Shown here piece by piece: positions 7,859 through 16,428 of a stretch of DNA of 64,000 nucleotides. The notes below the pieces were generated by a model that made no database searches, had not been told where the DNA came from, and was given only the letters and a program-made list of their open reading frames with translations. Source of the DNA: Fodinibacter sp963833495 (GTDB lineage: Bacteria; Actinomycetota; Actinomycetes; Actinomycetales; Dermatophilaceae). Position 1 is the stretch's first letter; the number at the start of each line of letters is the position of its first letter. The position numbers and the translations under genes were made by a program. The stretch spans positions 1-64,000 of the forward strand of contig CAWHYJ010000003.1 in NCBI GenBank assembly GCA_963833495.1, written 5' to 3'.

Positions 7859-9385
7859 TCAGGCCTGCGGCTTCAGGTGCGGAAATAGAATGGTCTCGCG
7901 GATGTTTGCGCTGGTGAACAGCATGACCAGCCGGTCGATGCCCAGTCCCAGGCCACCCATCGGCGGGGCGCCGTACTCGAGTGCCCGCAGGAAGTCCTCG
8001 TCGAGCTGCATCGCCTCGGGGTCGCCGCCGGCGGCGCGCAGCGACTGGGCGGTGAGCACCTCGCGCTGCACGACGGGGTCGACCAGCTCGGAGAAGCCGG
8101 TGCCGCGCTCGACGCCGCCGATGATCAGGTCCCAGGCCTCGATGAGCCCCTCCTTCGACCGGTGCGGCCGGGCGAGCGGCTGGGCGATGGCGGGGTAGTC
8201 ACACAGGAACGTCGGCTGGAGCAGGCCGGGCTCGACGAGCTCGCCGAGCAGCTCGAGGAACACCTTGTCCTTCTCCAGGCCCGGGTCGACCTCGACGCCG
8301 TGCTTCGCCGCGTAGCCGAGCAGGGTCTCCTTCGGCGTCTCGAGGGTGACCGTCTCGCCGACGGCCTCGCTCACCGCGTCGTAGACGGGCAGCCAGCGCC
8401 ACTCGCCGTCGAGGTCGACGGTGCCGGCCGGGGTCTCGACGAGCCGGGAGCCGAGGGCATCGGCGACGCCGAGGTAGAGGTCGCGCATCAGGGCGCCGAT
8501 CGAGGTCTGGTCGCCCCACGCCTCGTACGCCTCGAGCATCGTGAACTCGGCCGAGTGGGTGGCGTCGATGCCCTCGTTGCGGAAGATCCGGCCCATCTCG
8601 TAGACCCGGTCGACTCCGCCGACGACGGCCTTCTTGAGGTTCAGCTCGAGCGCGATGCGCAGCACCATGTCCTGGTCGAAGGCGTTGAGGTGCGTGCGGA
8701 ACGGCCGGGCCGCGGCGCCGCCGTGCACGAGCTGCAGCACCGGCGTCTCGACCTCGAGGTAGCCCTGGGTCTCGAGCACCGACCGGATGGCGCGCAGCGC
8801 GGTGGCCTTGGTGCGCACCATGTCGCGGGCCTCCTGGCGCACGACGAGGTCGGCGTAGCGCTGGCGCACCCGGCTCTCCTCGGAGAGCTCCTTGTGCAGC
8901 ACCGGCAGCGGGCGGAGCGCCTTGCTCGCCATCCCCCAGCGGCTCGCCATCACGGACAGCTCACCGCGGCGCGAGCTGATCACCCGGCCCTCGACGAACA
9001 CGTGGTCGCCGAGGTCGACGGCGGACTTCCACGCGGCCAGGGCCTCCTCGCCCACCTCGGCGAGGCTGAGCATGACCTGCAGCCGGGTGCCGATGCCCTC
9101 CTGCAGCGTGGCGAACGCGAGCTTGCCGGTGTTGCGGATGAAGACCACGCGCCCGGCGACGCCGACGACGTCGTGCGTCTCCTCGCCCTGCTCGAGGTGC
9201 CCCCACTGCTCGCGCACCTCGGCCAGCGAGTGGGTGCGCGGGACCGCGACGGGATACGGCGGGATGCCGGCCGCGAGCAGGCGGTCGCGCTTGTCGCGGC
9301 GGATGCGCAGCTGCTCGGGCAGGTCGGCCTCGGGGAGTGCGCTCGGGTCGGTACCTACGGGCGCGGGGGCGGGGGTGTCCGTCAC
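7859..9385 (-). CDS. lysS: Lysine--tRNA ligase, class II
   Basis: LysS charges tRNA-Lys in the cytoplasm. An N-terminal OB-fold anticodon-binding domain (VAGRVVFIRNTGKLAFATLQ) is followed by the class II catalytic core. Motif 2 is RIFRNEGIDATHSAEFTMLE and motif 3 is GLGLGIDRLVMLF. Length (about 508 residues) is normal. I place the start at the GTG at 9385: TAGGCT, a good -10 hexamer, ends eight bases upstream, suggesting a leaderless mRNA. A TTG at 9394 is an alternative. The divergent ATPase gene starts 50 bases away. Confidence 0.95.
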   Translation of the reverse strand: MTDTPAPAPVGTDPSALPEADLPEQLRIRRDKRDRLLAAGIPPYPVAVPRTHSLAEVREQWGHLEQGEETHDVVGVAGRVVFIRNTGKLAFATLQEGIGTRLQVMLSLAEVGEEALAAWKSAVDLGDHVFVEGRVISSRRGELSVMASRWGMASKALRPLPVLHKELSEESRVRQRYADLVVRQEARDMVRTKATALRAIRSVLETQGYLEVETPVLQLVHGGAAARPFRTHLNAFDQDMVLRIALELNLKKAVVGGVDRVYEMGRIFRNEGIDATHSAEFTMLEAYEAWGDQTSIGALMRDLYLGVADALGSRLVETPAGTVDLDGEWRWLPVYDAVSEAVGETVTLETPKETLLGYAAKHGVEVDPGLEKDKVFLELLGELVEPGLLQPTFLCDYPAIAQPLARPHRSKEGLIEAWDLIIGGVERGTGFSELVDPVVQREVLTAQSLRAAGGDPEAMQLDEDFLRALEYGAPPMGGLGLGIDRLVMLFTSANIRETILFPHLKPQA

Positions 9386-9434
9386 GAGGGTCAAGCCTAC
9401 GGGCGCCGTCGGCGCTCGCCGCTACCGTGCCCCC

Positions 9435-10202
9435 ATGCCCCCCACCCGACCCGCGTGGACCGACGGGCTGCCGGCCCGCCGGCTGCAGCGGGCGCGCGAT
9501 GCCGAGCTGCCGGCATCCGAGGTCTGGCCGCTCACCATCCCGGCGGTCGCGCAGGTCCTGGCCGACGGGCTCGACCTGGCGCGCTGCACCGTGCTGGTGG
9601 GTGAGAACGGCTCGGGCAAGTCGACCCTGGTCGAGGCGCTCGCGATGGCGGCGGGCATGAACGCCGAGGGCGGGTCGACCGGGGCCAACCACCGCACGCA
9701 CGAGAGCGAGTCGCCGCTGCACGAGTGGCTCACCGTGGTGCGTGACCCCGGGGCGCCGCGGTGGGGCTACTTCGTGCGGGCCGAGACGATGCACGGGCTG
9801 TTCACCTACCTCGACACCTCGCGCTCGGAGTCGCCGTGGAGCCGCGACCCGCTCTTCCACGGGCTGTCGCACGGCGAGTCGTTCGTGGCGCTGCTCCAGA
9901 CCCGGCGGTTCCGGGGCGAGGGGCTGTTCGTCATGGACGAGCCCGAGGCCGGCCTGTCCTTCTCGGCGCAGCTGCACCTCGTCGCCGAGCTCGCCGAGAT
10001 GTCCCGGCGCCCGCGCACCCAGGTCGTGTTGGCAACCCACTCACCGGTGCTGGCCGCCATCCCGGGGGCGTCGGTGCTCGAGCTGGGCGAGCACGGCATC
10101 CGCCCCACCACCTGGGACGACCTCGAGGTGGTCACCCACCACCGCAGCTTCCTCGCCGAGCCGCGGCGCTACCTGCGGCACGTGCTCGACGACCTCGACT
10201 GA
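9435..10202 (+). CDS. AAA family ATPase (SMC/ABC-like)
   Basis: This 255-residue protein has Walker A GENGSGKST, an ABC-like LSHGES, Walker B LFVMDEPEAGLS and a switch histidine in LATHSPVLAAIPG. It lacks membrane segments and a coiled-coil insert, so it is a compact soluble ATPase of the kind found alone in many genomes. The substrate is unknown. It is transcribed divergently from lysS. It ends about 60 bases before the promoter of the inositol operon and appears unrelated to it. Confidence 0.75.
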   Translation: MPPTRPAWTDGLPARRLQRARDAELPASEVWPLTIPAVAQVLADGLDLARCTVLVGENGSGKSTLVEALAMAAGMNAEGGSTGANHRTHESESPLHEWLTVVRDPGAPRWGYFVRAETMHGLFTYLDTSRSESPWSRDPLFHGLSHGESFVALLQTRRFRGEGLFVMDEPEAGLSFSAQLHLVAELAEMSRRPRTQVVLATHSPVLAAIPGASVLELGEHGIRPTTWDDLEVVTHHRSFLAEPRRYLRHVLDDLD

Positions 10203-10260
10203 CAGCTCCCGACCGGGTTGCGCCGCCGTGCTCATGACACGATATGGTGCTCATGATCTA

Positions 10261-10289
10261 TTGACAGGACAAATGCTCAACCGTAGGTT
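10261..10289 (+). promoter_or_regulatory. Promoter with overlapping IolR-like operator, iolE-like operon
   Basis: TTGACA (10261-10266) and TAGGTT (10284-10289) are separated by 17 bases, a good sigma-70-type promoter. The half-palindrome TGACAGGACA (10262-10271) overlaps the -35 box and matches the operator seen at six other promoters in the window. Binding there would block polymerase, which suits repression. Confidence 0.65.
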
Positions 10290-10325
10290 TGACTGGCATC
10301 CCCTCGAGCTCGGAAGGAACCTCCA

Positions 10326-11258
10326 ATGGCGGAGTCCAAGGCCCGCAACACCGACCCCCGCTACAGCAAGCTGACGATCGGTGTCTGCCCCGACCAGTGG
10401 GGCGTCTGGTTCCCCCAGGACGAGAAGCAGATCGACTGGGACGTCGCGCTCGACGAGATGGCGACGGCCGGCTTCTCGGTCATGGAGACCGGACCGTTCG
10501 GCTACTTCCCGACCGAGCCGGCCCGCCTCCAGGAGGAGATGGACCAGCGTGGCTTCAAGGTCGTCGCCGGCACCGGGTGGGGGATCCTGCACCAGGCCGA
10601 GGCCTGGGCCGACACCGAGAAGTTCTTCCGGTCCATCGGCGAGACCCACGCCGCCGTCGGCGCCGAGTACGTCGTGCACCTACCCCCGATGTTCCGCGAC
10701 GAGAAGACCGGCGCGTACACCGACGACAAGGTGCTCTCCACCGAGGCGTGGAACCTCTACATCAAGAACGCCGACAAGCTCGGGCGGATCATGAAGGAGG
10801 ACTACGGCCTGAAGATGGTGCTGCACCCCCACGGCGACAGCCACATCGAGACCCCCGACGACATCGACCGGATCTTCCAGGCGACCGACCCCGAGTACGT
10901 CGGCTTCTGCCTCGACACCGGCCACATCATCTACGGCGACGGCGACCCGATGGAGCTGTGCCGCAAGTACCCCGAGCGCATCTCCTACGTGCACATCAAG
11001 GCGATGGACGCGGGCCTGGTCAAGCAGGCCCACGACGAGGACTGGCCGTTCGTCAAGGCCGTGCACGCCGGTGTCTCGGTGGCGCCGCCCGCCGGCCTGC
11101 CCGACATGCGCGACCTCATCGAGGCCCTCGCCGACCTCGACAAGGAGCTCTACGTCGTCTGCGAGCAGGACATGTACGGCTGCCCGAAGACCGACCCGCT
11201 GCCCATCGCCGTCCAGACCCGCGAGTACCTCGCCTCGCTCGGCCTCGGCCTCCTCTGA
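10326..11258 (+). CDS. Sugar phosphate isomerase/epimerase family, probable inosose dehydratase (IolE-like)
   Basis: This 310-residue TIM-barrel protein starts MAESKARNTDPRYSKLTIGV. VCPDQWGVWFP, METGPFGYFP, LHPHGDSHIE, CLDTGHIIYG and YVHIKAMD are the strand-end acidic and histidine residues that bind a divalent metal in this superfamily. IolE-type enzymes dehydrate 2-keto-myo-inositol to the trihydroxycyclohexanedione that IolD hydrolyses. Being first in an operon with an inositol 2-dehydrogenase-like gene and under the shared operator supports this. Sequence alone does not exclude another isomerase. The ATG follows GGAAGGA. Confidence 0.7.
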   Translation: MAESKARNTDPRYSKLTIGVCPDQWGVWFPQDEKQIDWDVALDEMATAGFSVMETGPFGYFPTEPARLQEEMDQRGFKVVAGTGWGILHQAEAWADTEKFFRSIGETHAAVGAEYVVHLPPMFRDEKTGAYTDDKVLSTEAWNLYIKNADKLGRIMKEDYGLKMVLHPHGDSHIETPDDIDRIFQATDPEYVGFCLDTGHIIYGDGDPMELCRKYPERISYVHIKAMDAGLVKQAHDEDWPFVKAVHAGVSVAPPAGLPDMRDLIEALADLDKELYVVCEQDMYGCPKTDPLPIAVQTREYLASLGLGLL

Positions 11259-11269
11259 AGGGCACGACA

Positions 11270-12274
11270 GTGACCGTCCGCATCGGAATGATCGGCCCCG
11301 GCGGCATGGGGCAGGCGCACATCGACCGCATCCACACGGTCATCGCCGGGGGCCGCGTCGTCGCCGTCAGCGACGTCAACCCCGACAACGCGGCGGCGGT
11401 CGCCGAGCGCATCGGCGGGGTGGCCCACGCCACCTCGACCGAGCTCATCGAGAGCCCCGACGTCGACGCCGTGATGATCTGCAGCTACGGCCCGGCCCAC
11501 GAGGTCGACGTGCTCGCCTGCATCGCCGCCGGCAAGCCCGTCTTCTGCGAGAAGCCGCTCACCCCGACCGCTGACGCCGCCCTGCGGATCATGGCTGCCG
11601 AGCAGGCTGCCGGCCGCCGCCTCGTCACGGTCGGCTTCATGCGCCGCTTCGACGCGAGCTACCGCCAGATGAAGGCCCTCCTCGACTCCGGCGACCTCGG
11701 CGAGACGCTGATGGTGCACTGCGCCCACCGCAACCCCACCGTCCCCGAGATCTACACCTGGGACATGGCGATCAACGACACCGCGATCCACGAGGTCGAC
11801 ACCATGCGGTGGCTGCTCGGCGAGGAGTTCGTGTCCGCCCGGGTCGACACACCCAAGAAGACGACGCTGCGCCACCCGCACCTGCAGGACCCCCTGGTGC
11901 TCATCCTGACCAGCACGTCCGGCGTGCGCGTCGACGACGAGATCTTCGTCAACGCCCAGTACGGCTACGACATCCGCTGCGAGGCCGTCGCCGAGAAGGG
12001 CGTCGTGAGCCTGTCCGACCAGAACGTCATCGACGTACGCACCGGCTTCCGGGCCTCCAACCGCGTCACGCGTGACCACAACGACCGGTTCTGGGGCGCC
12101 TTCGTCACCGAGGTCCAGGAGTGGATCTCGGCCGTGTCCCGCGGCGAGCACACCGGCTCGACGTCATGGGACGGCTATGCGGCTGCCTGCGTGTGCGACG
12201 CCGGGGTCAAGGCGCTCACCGAAGACGGCGAGGTCGCCGTCGAGATGATCGACCGCCCGGAGTTCTACGCCTGA
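11270..12274 (+). CDS. iolG: Gfo/Idh/MocA dehydrogenase, probable inositol 2-dehydrogenase
   Basis: IolG oxidises myo-inositol to 2-keto-myo-inositol with NAD+. This 334-residue protein has an N-terminal Rossmann fold (IGMIGPGGMGQAH). FCEKPL supplies the conserved catalytic lysine of the family, and NDTAIHEVDTMRWL supplies the aspartate/histidine pair. The GTG at 11270 lies 11 bases after the iolE-like stop, so the two are co-transcribed. It is one of five family paralogs in the window. Its position beside the iolE-like gene makes it a strong candidate for the main IolG, although 24134-25162 is a rival. Confidence 0.8.
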   Translation: MTVRIGMIGPGGMGQAHIDRIHTVIAGGRVVAVSDVNPDNAAAVAERIGGVAHATSTELIESPDVDAVMICSYGPAHEVDVLACIAAGKPVFCEKPLTPTADAALRIMAAEQAAGRRLVTVGFMRRFDASYRQMKALLDSGDLGETLMVHCAHRNPTVPEIYTWDMAINDTAIHEVDTMRWLLGEEFVSARVDTPKKTTLRHPHLQDPLVLILTSTSGVRVDDEIFVNAQYGYDIRCEAVAEKGVVSLSDQNVIDVRTGFRASNRVTRDHNDRFWGAFVTEVQEWISAVSRGEHTGSTSWDGYAAACVCDAGVKALTEDGEVAVEMIDRPEFYA

Positions 12275-12357
12275 CCGACCCAACCGCTGCCCCAACCGGG
12301 ACGGCGCCCACTGACCCGTTCCCCCCACCACCGGCGGGAGCGAGGAGAGGAGCACCG

Positions 12358-12765
12358 ATGACCGTCGCCGTCGCCCACCAGGGCACCACCGACAGTGACC
12401 ACGTCCTGCTCGAGGCCGTCCGCGAAGCATCAGCCCGCGGCGAGTCGCTCGCCGTGATCCACGTGCGCCGCGCCGTCGACGAGGACCTCGAGGCCGCCGT
12501 CGGCGCGGGAGTGAAGGACGCGATCGAGCGAGTCACCGCCAAGGCCGGCATCACGCCTGTCCCGTACGAGCTGCACGTCGCCGCCGGTACCGCCGACGAC
12601 CTCGCAGGCGCCCTCCTCGACGAGACCGATGCCGTCAGGGCTTCCATCCTGGTCATCGGGGCCCGGCACCGCTCGCCCGTCGGCAAGGCCTTCCTGGGCT
12701 CGGTGTCGCAGCAGCTCATCCTCGAGGCCGAGGTCCCGGTTCTCGTGGTCAAGCCTCCGCGCTGA
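12358..12765 (+). CDS. Universal stress protein, UspA family
   Basis: This 135-residue protein has the Usp fold, with VAVAHQGTTDSDHVLLEAV at the N-terminus. The nucleotide-binding tail is ILVIGARHRSPVGKAFLGSVS then VPVLVVKP, a G-x2-G-x9-G-(S/T)-like motif. It follows iolG by 83 bases on the same strand, with a GGAGAGGAG ribosome binding site, and probably ends the operon before the terminator at 12806. The role in inositol metabolism is unknown. Confidence 0.8.
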   Translation: MTVAVAHQGTTDSDHVLLEAVREASARGESLAVIHVRRAVDEDLEAAVGAGVKDAIERVTAKAGITPVPYELHVAAGTADDLAGALLDETDAVRASILVIGARHRSPVGKAFLGSVSQQLILEAEVPVLVVKPPR

Positions 12766-12805
12766 CCCACCCCCCGGTCGGTCGCGCCCCGGCCCCCTGG
12801 ACGCC

Positions 12806-12838
12806 GTAGGGCCCCGCTCCTCGAGAGTGGGGCCCTAC
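12806..12838 (+). terminator. Intrinsic terminator-like hairpin after the usp gene
   Basis: A perfect 10-bp stem GTAGGGCCCC / GGGGCCCTAC (12806-12815 and 12829-12838) has a 13-base loop and starts 40 bases after the stop codon. There is no T-tract, as is common in high-GC actinobacteria. Confidence 0.65.
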
Positions 12839-12998
12839 GTGCATTCCCGGCCACCCTGCTCGCGGCCTCCCGTTCGCCCGGCCCTCGGACCTCGAGTCGG
12901 CTGTTCAGGCGGCTGCCCCGGGCGACACACCTGAGCACCCAACTCACCCAACTCACCCAATCCAGGGGTGCGGACTCGAGGCAAGGCCCGAGTGCACA

Positions 12999-13041
12999 CC
13001 GAAGGGCCCGGCTCCCAAGGAGGGGGAGCCGGGCCCTTCGG
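12999..13041 (-). terminator. Terminator-like hairpin after the sugar ABC transporter operon
   Basis: An 18-bp perfect stem (12999-13016 with 13024-13041, core GAAGGGCCCGGCTCCC) closes a 7-base loop, 20 bases beyond the minus-strand stop at 13061. With the hairpin at 12806 it separates the convergent operons. Confidence 0.7.
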
Positions 13042-13060
13042 TCCTGCGGTGTGGTTCCCG

Positions 13061-13879
<819 letters not shown>

Positions 13880-13883
13880 GGTC

Positions 13884-15029
13884 CTAGCCCACCTTTCGCA
13901 AGGTCGAGAGGTTCTTGACGTAGAGGTTCACGATGACGGCCAGCAGGAGCATGACGCCCAGGAAGGCCTTGAACCAGTTGTTGTCCCAGCCGGCGTACAC
14001 GATGCACAGGCTGGTCATGCCGAAGATGAAGGCGCCGATGGCCACGCCGATCGCGTTGCCGTAACCGCCGGTGAGGAGCGTGCCACCCACGACCGCGGCG
14101 ACGATGTAGAGGAACTCGTTGCCGATGCCGTTGCTCGCCTGGAGCGTGTTGAAGTTGTAGAGCGTGTGCATGCCCATGAACCAGGCGAGGAACGAGACGC
14201 CCATGAACAGGCCGATCTTGACCCGGCGCACCGGCACACCGACGGCGCGGGCGCTGGGCGCGTTGCCGCCGACGGCGTAGATCCAGTTGCCGACCCGGCT
14301 GCGGGTGAGCATCCAGTGCGCGATCCCCACGAAGAGGAACCACCACAGCACCGTGATGTCGAGCTTGACCCCGCCGATGCTGAACTGGTGGGCGAAGATC
14401 GCGTTCAGCGAGGCGTACCCGTCCATCTGGTTGATGTTCTGCGTCGACACGGATCCGGTGACCAGCTTCGTGACACCCAGGTTGACTCCCTGGAGCACGA
14501 AGAAGGATCCCAAGGTGATCAGGAAGCTCGGGATCCCGGTGCGCATCACCATGTAGCCGTTGAAGAACCCGATGGACAGGGCGAACAGCAGGGCGATGAT
14601 CGCGCCCACCCAGAGGTTGATGCCCAGCTGGTAAGAGAACATCGCGTTCAGCAGGCCGGCGCTGTAGACCATCACACCGGCCGACAGGTCGAACTCACCT
14701 CCGATCATCAGCAGCCCGACGGCGACGGCCACGATGCCGATCGTCGAGCTCTGGTACAGGACGGTCATCAGTGAGTCGACCGACCGGAAGGCCGGCGCCA
14801 CGATCAGGAAGAAGATGAAGAGGATGACGGCCGCGACGAGCGCGCCGACCTCGGGGCGAGCCAGCAGCCGGTTGGACCAGCCGAGCTGTACCCGGTTCGA
14901 GGCCTCGGCGTGCGCACCGTGCGGTGCGGCACTGCCCGAGGCGGTTGCGGCGGCCGGCTCGGCCGTCGTGGTGGCGGCCGAGGCCGCAGGCGTGGCATCC
15001 GACGATGCCGTCTGGTGTTCCTGACTCAT
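13884..15029 (-). CDS. Sugar ABC transporter permease
   Basis: This 381-residue RbsC/FrcB-type permease has a Ala/Thr-rich cytoplasmic N-terminus of about 50 residues, then roughly ten transmembrane helices beginning VGALVAAVILFIFFLIVAPAF. GGEFDLSAG and VVGGTLLTGGYGNAIG are conserved permease loops. The ATG at 15029 follows AGGGAGACGAGC; an upstream ATG at 15047 is less well placed. It works with the neighbouring ATPase and binding protein. Confidence 0.88.
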   Translation of the reverse strand: MSQEHQTASSDATPAASAATTTAEPAAATASGSAAPHGAHAEASNRVQLGWSNRLLARPEVGALVAAVILFIFFLIVAPAFRSVDSLMTVLYQSSTIGIVAVAVGLLMIGGEFDLSAGVMVYSAGLLNAMFSYQLGINLWVGAIIALLFALSIGFFNGYMVMRTGIPSFLITLGSFFVLQGVNLGVTKLVTGSVSTQNINQMDGYASLNAIFAHQFSIGGVKLDITVLWWFLFVGIAHWMLTRSRVGNWIYAVGGNAPSARAVGVPVRRVKIGLFMGVSFLAWFMGMHTLYNFNTLQASNGIGNEFLYIVAAVVGGTLLTGGYGNAIGVAIGAFIFGMTSLCIVYAGWDNNWFKAFLGVMLLLAVIVNLYVKNLSTLRKVG

Positions 15030-15057
15030 GCTCGTCTCCCTCTGCACGTTCCGGGTC

Positions 15058-15084
15058 GGGGTCCTCGCGGACCTGCGAGGCCCC
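15058..15084 (-). terminator. Intercistronic hairpin between binding protein and permease genes
   Basis: A ten-pair stem with one bulge (GGGG-T-CCTCGC with GCGAGG-CCCC) closes a GGACCT loop in the gap between the two genes. Such hairpins often keep binding-protein mRNA more abundant than permease mRNA; that function is inferred. Confidence 0.45.
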
Positions 15085-15108
15085 GGACGGCGGAACTACT
15101 CGGATGGA

Positions 15109-16107
15109 TCAGCGGGTGTTGTTCTTGGTGAACGGGAGGATGACGTCGATGTTGGAGCTGTCGACGAAGGAGGGCCCGGTGAGCACCGGCCCGCCACCGC
15201 CCATGTCGTTGCCGTTCTTCTTGTTCAGGTAGAGCGAGTTCACGGCGAGGTAGCCCTGCACGTAGGGCTGCTGGTCGATCGAGAACTGGATCTTGCCGTC
15301 CTTGATCGCCTGGGCCGCCTCGGCGTTGAGGTCGAAGGTGACGAGCTTGGCCTTGCTGCTGGCCTGGTCCATCGCCTTGAGGGCGTCGAGGGCGATCGGC
15401 GCGCCGAGGGTGACGATGTAGTCGATCGACGGGTCGGCCGAGAGCTTGGCCTGCAGGGCCGAGACGACGGAGGAGTCGTCGGCGCCGTTGACCTGGATGT
15501 TCTCGGTACCGGAGACCTTGCTCTTGACACCGGCGCAGCGGGCCTCGAGGGCGACCGAGCCGGCAGCCTGGATGACGCACAGGGGGTGCTTGGCACCATC
15601 GGCACCGATGCGCTCACCGGCCGTGGCGCCGGCCAGGTTCTCGTCCGAGCCGAAGTACATCAGGGCACCGGTGTCCTTGTACTGGTCGATGCCCGAGTTG
15701 AAGGCCACCGTGGGAATCTTCGCGGCGATGGCCGACTGGACTGCCCCCTTGAGCGCGTCGGGTGTGGCCAGCGTCGTGGCGATGCCGTCGACCTTGGAGT
15801 CGACGGCGTTCTGGATCAGGGTGGCCTGCTTGGCCGGGTCGGGGTCGTTGCTGTACTTCAGCGTGGACCCGGTGTCCTTGGCCGCCTGCTGCGCGCCGGC
15901 CTTGATCTTGTCCCAGAAGGTGTCACCGGGGGTCTCGTGGGTGACCATGGCGAAGGTGTAGCCCGAGTCGCCACCACCACCCGCTGCGCCACCCGCCGAG
16001 TCGTCGGTCTTCGGGGCGCCACCACCGCTGCACGCAGCGAGGGTGACGGCTGCCGTGAGGGCGATGGCCGTGGTGGCCGTTGCCTTGCGGAATCGGCTCT
16101 GATTCAT
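15109..16107 (-). CDS. Sugar ABC transporter substrate-binding lipoprotein
   Basis: This 332-residue type I periplasmic-binding fold protein has a signal peptide ending in the lipobox LTLAACS-like VTLAACS, giving a lipid-anchored cysteine at about residue 26. A glycine/serine linker precedes the domain starting YTFAMVTHETPGDTFWDKI, typical of ribose/inositol-type binding proteins. It is first of three genes, and the intergenic region upstream carries a promoter and an IolR-like operator. A cyclitol or pentose ligand is likely, but the residues seen do not fix it. Confidence 0.88.
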   Translation of the reverse strand: MNQSRFRKATATTAIALTAAVTLAACSGGGAPKTDDSAGGAAGGGGDSGYTFAMVTHETPGDTFWDKIKAGAQQAAKDTGSTLKYSNDPDPAKQATLIQNAVDSKVDGIATTLATPDALKGAVQSAIAAKIPTVAFNSGIDQYKDTGALMYFGSDENLAGATAGERIGADGAKHPLCVIQAAGSVALEARCAGVKSKVSGTENIQVNGADDSSVVSALQAKLSADPSIDYIVTLGAPIALDALKAMDQASSKAKLVTFDLNAEAAQAIKDGKIQFSIDQQPYVQGYLAVNSLYLNKKNGNDMGGGGPVLTGPSFVDSSNIDVILPFTKNNTR

Positions 16108-16331
16108 GGGGACGGTGTCCTTTCGGGGCTACTGCCCGCGGCTCTGCGGGTCAGTGGTGCCGCGCCGGCGCATCCGTGGGGAGGCATCGGTGGTTCTGCG
16201 CCGGGTGGCGACTGCGGCGGTCGGTCTGCCGCTTCAGGGGCCAGGGGAGAAAGGGTGAAGTCCCCATGACGTGCGGGCCGGGACCGGGTGCTGCTGTTCT
16301 GTTGGGAGGAGCAGGTCGGCTCCCGGACTCA

Positions 16332-16378
16332 ATTGCAGCGCGTTCGGAGCGTGCTGTCAAGCATTTGTTCTAACATTC
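16332..16378 (-). promoter_or_regulatory. Promoter and IolR-like operator of the sugar transporter operon
   Basis: On the minus strand TTGACA (16360-16355) and TGCAAT (16337-16332) are 17 bases apart. Just upstream of the -35 is TGTTCTAACA (16366-16375) within TTTGTTCTAACATT, the operator shared with the inositol genes. The rest of the 16108-16428 gap holds no gene. Confidence 0.6.
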
Positions 16379-16428
16379 CGTCAATAAAAGTAACGAGGTC
16401 GCCGACAGACCGGTCAGCGGCCGTCCCG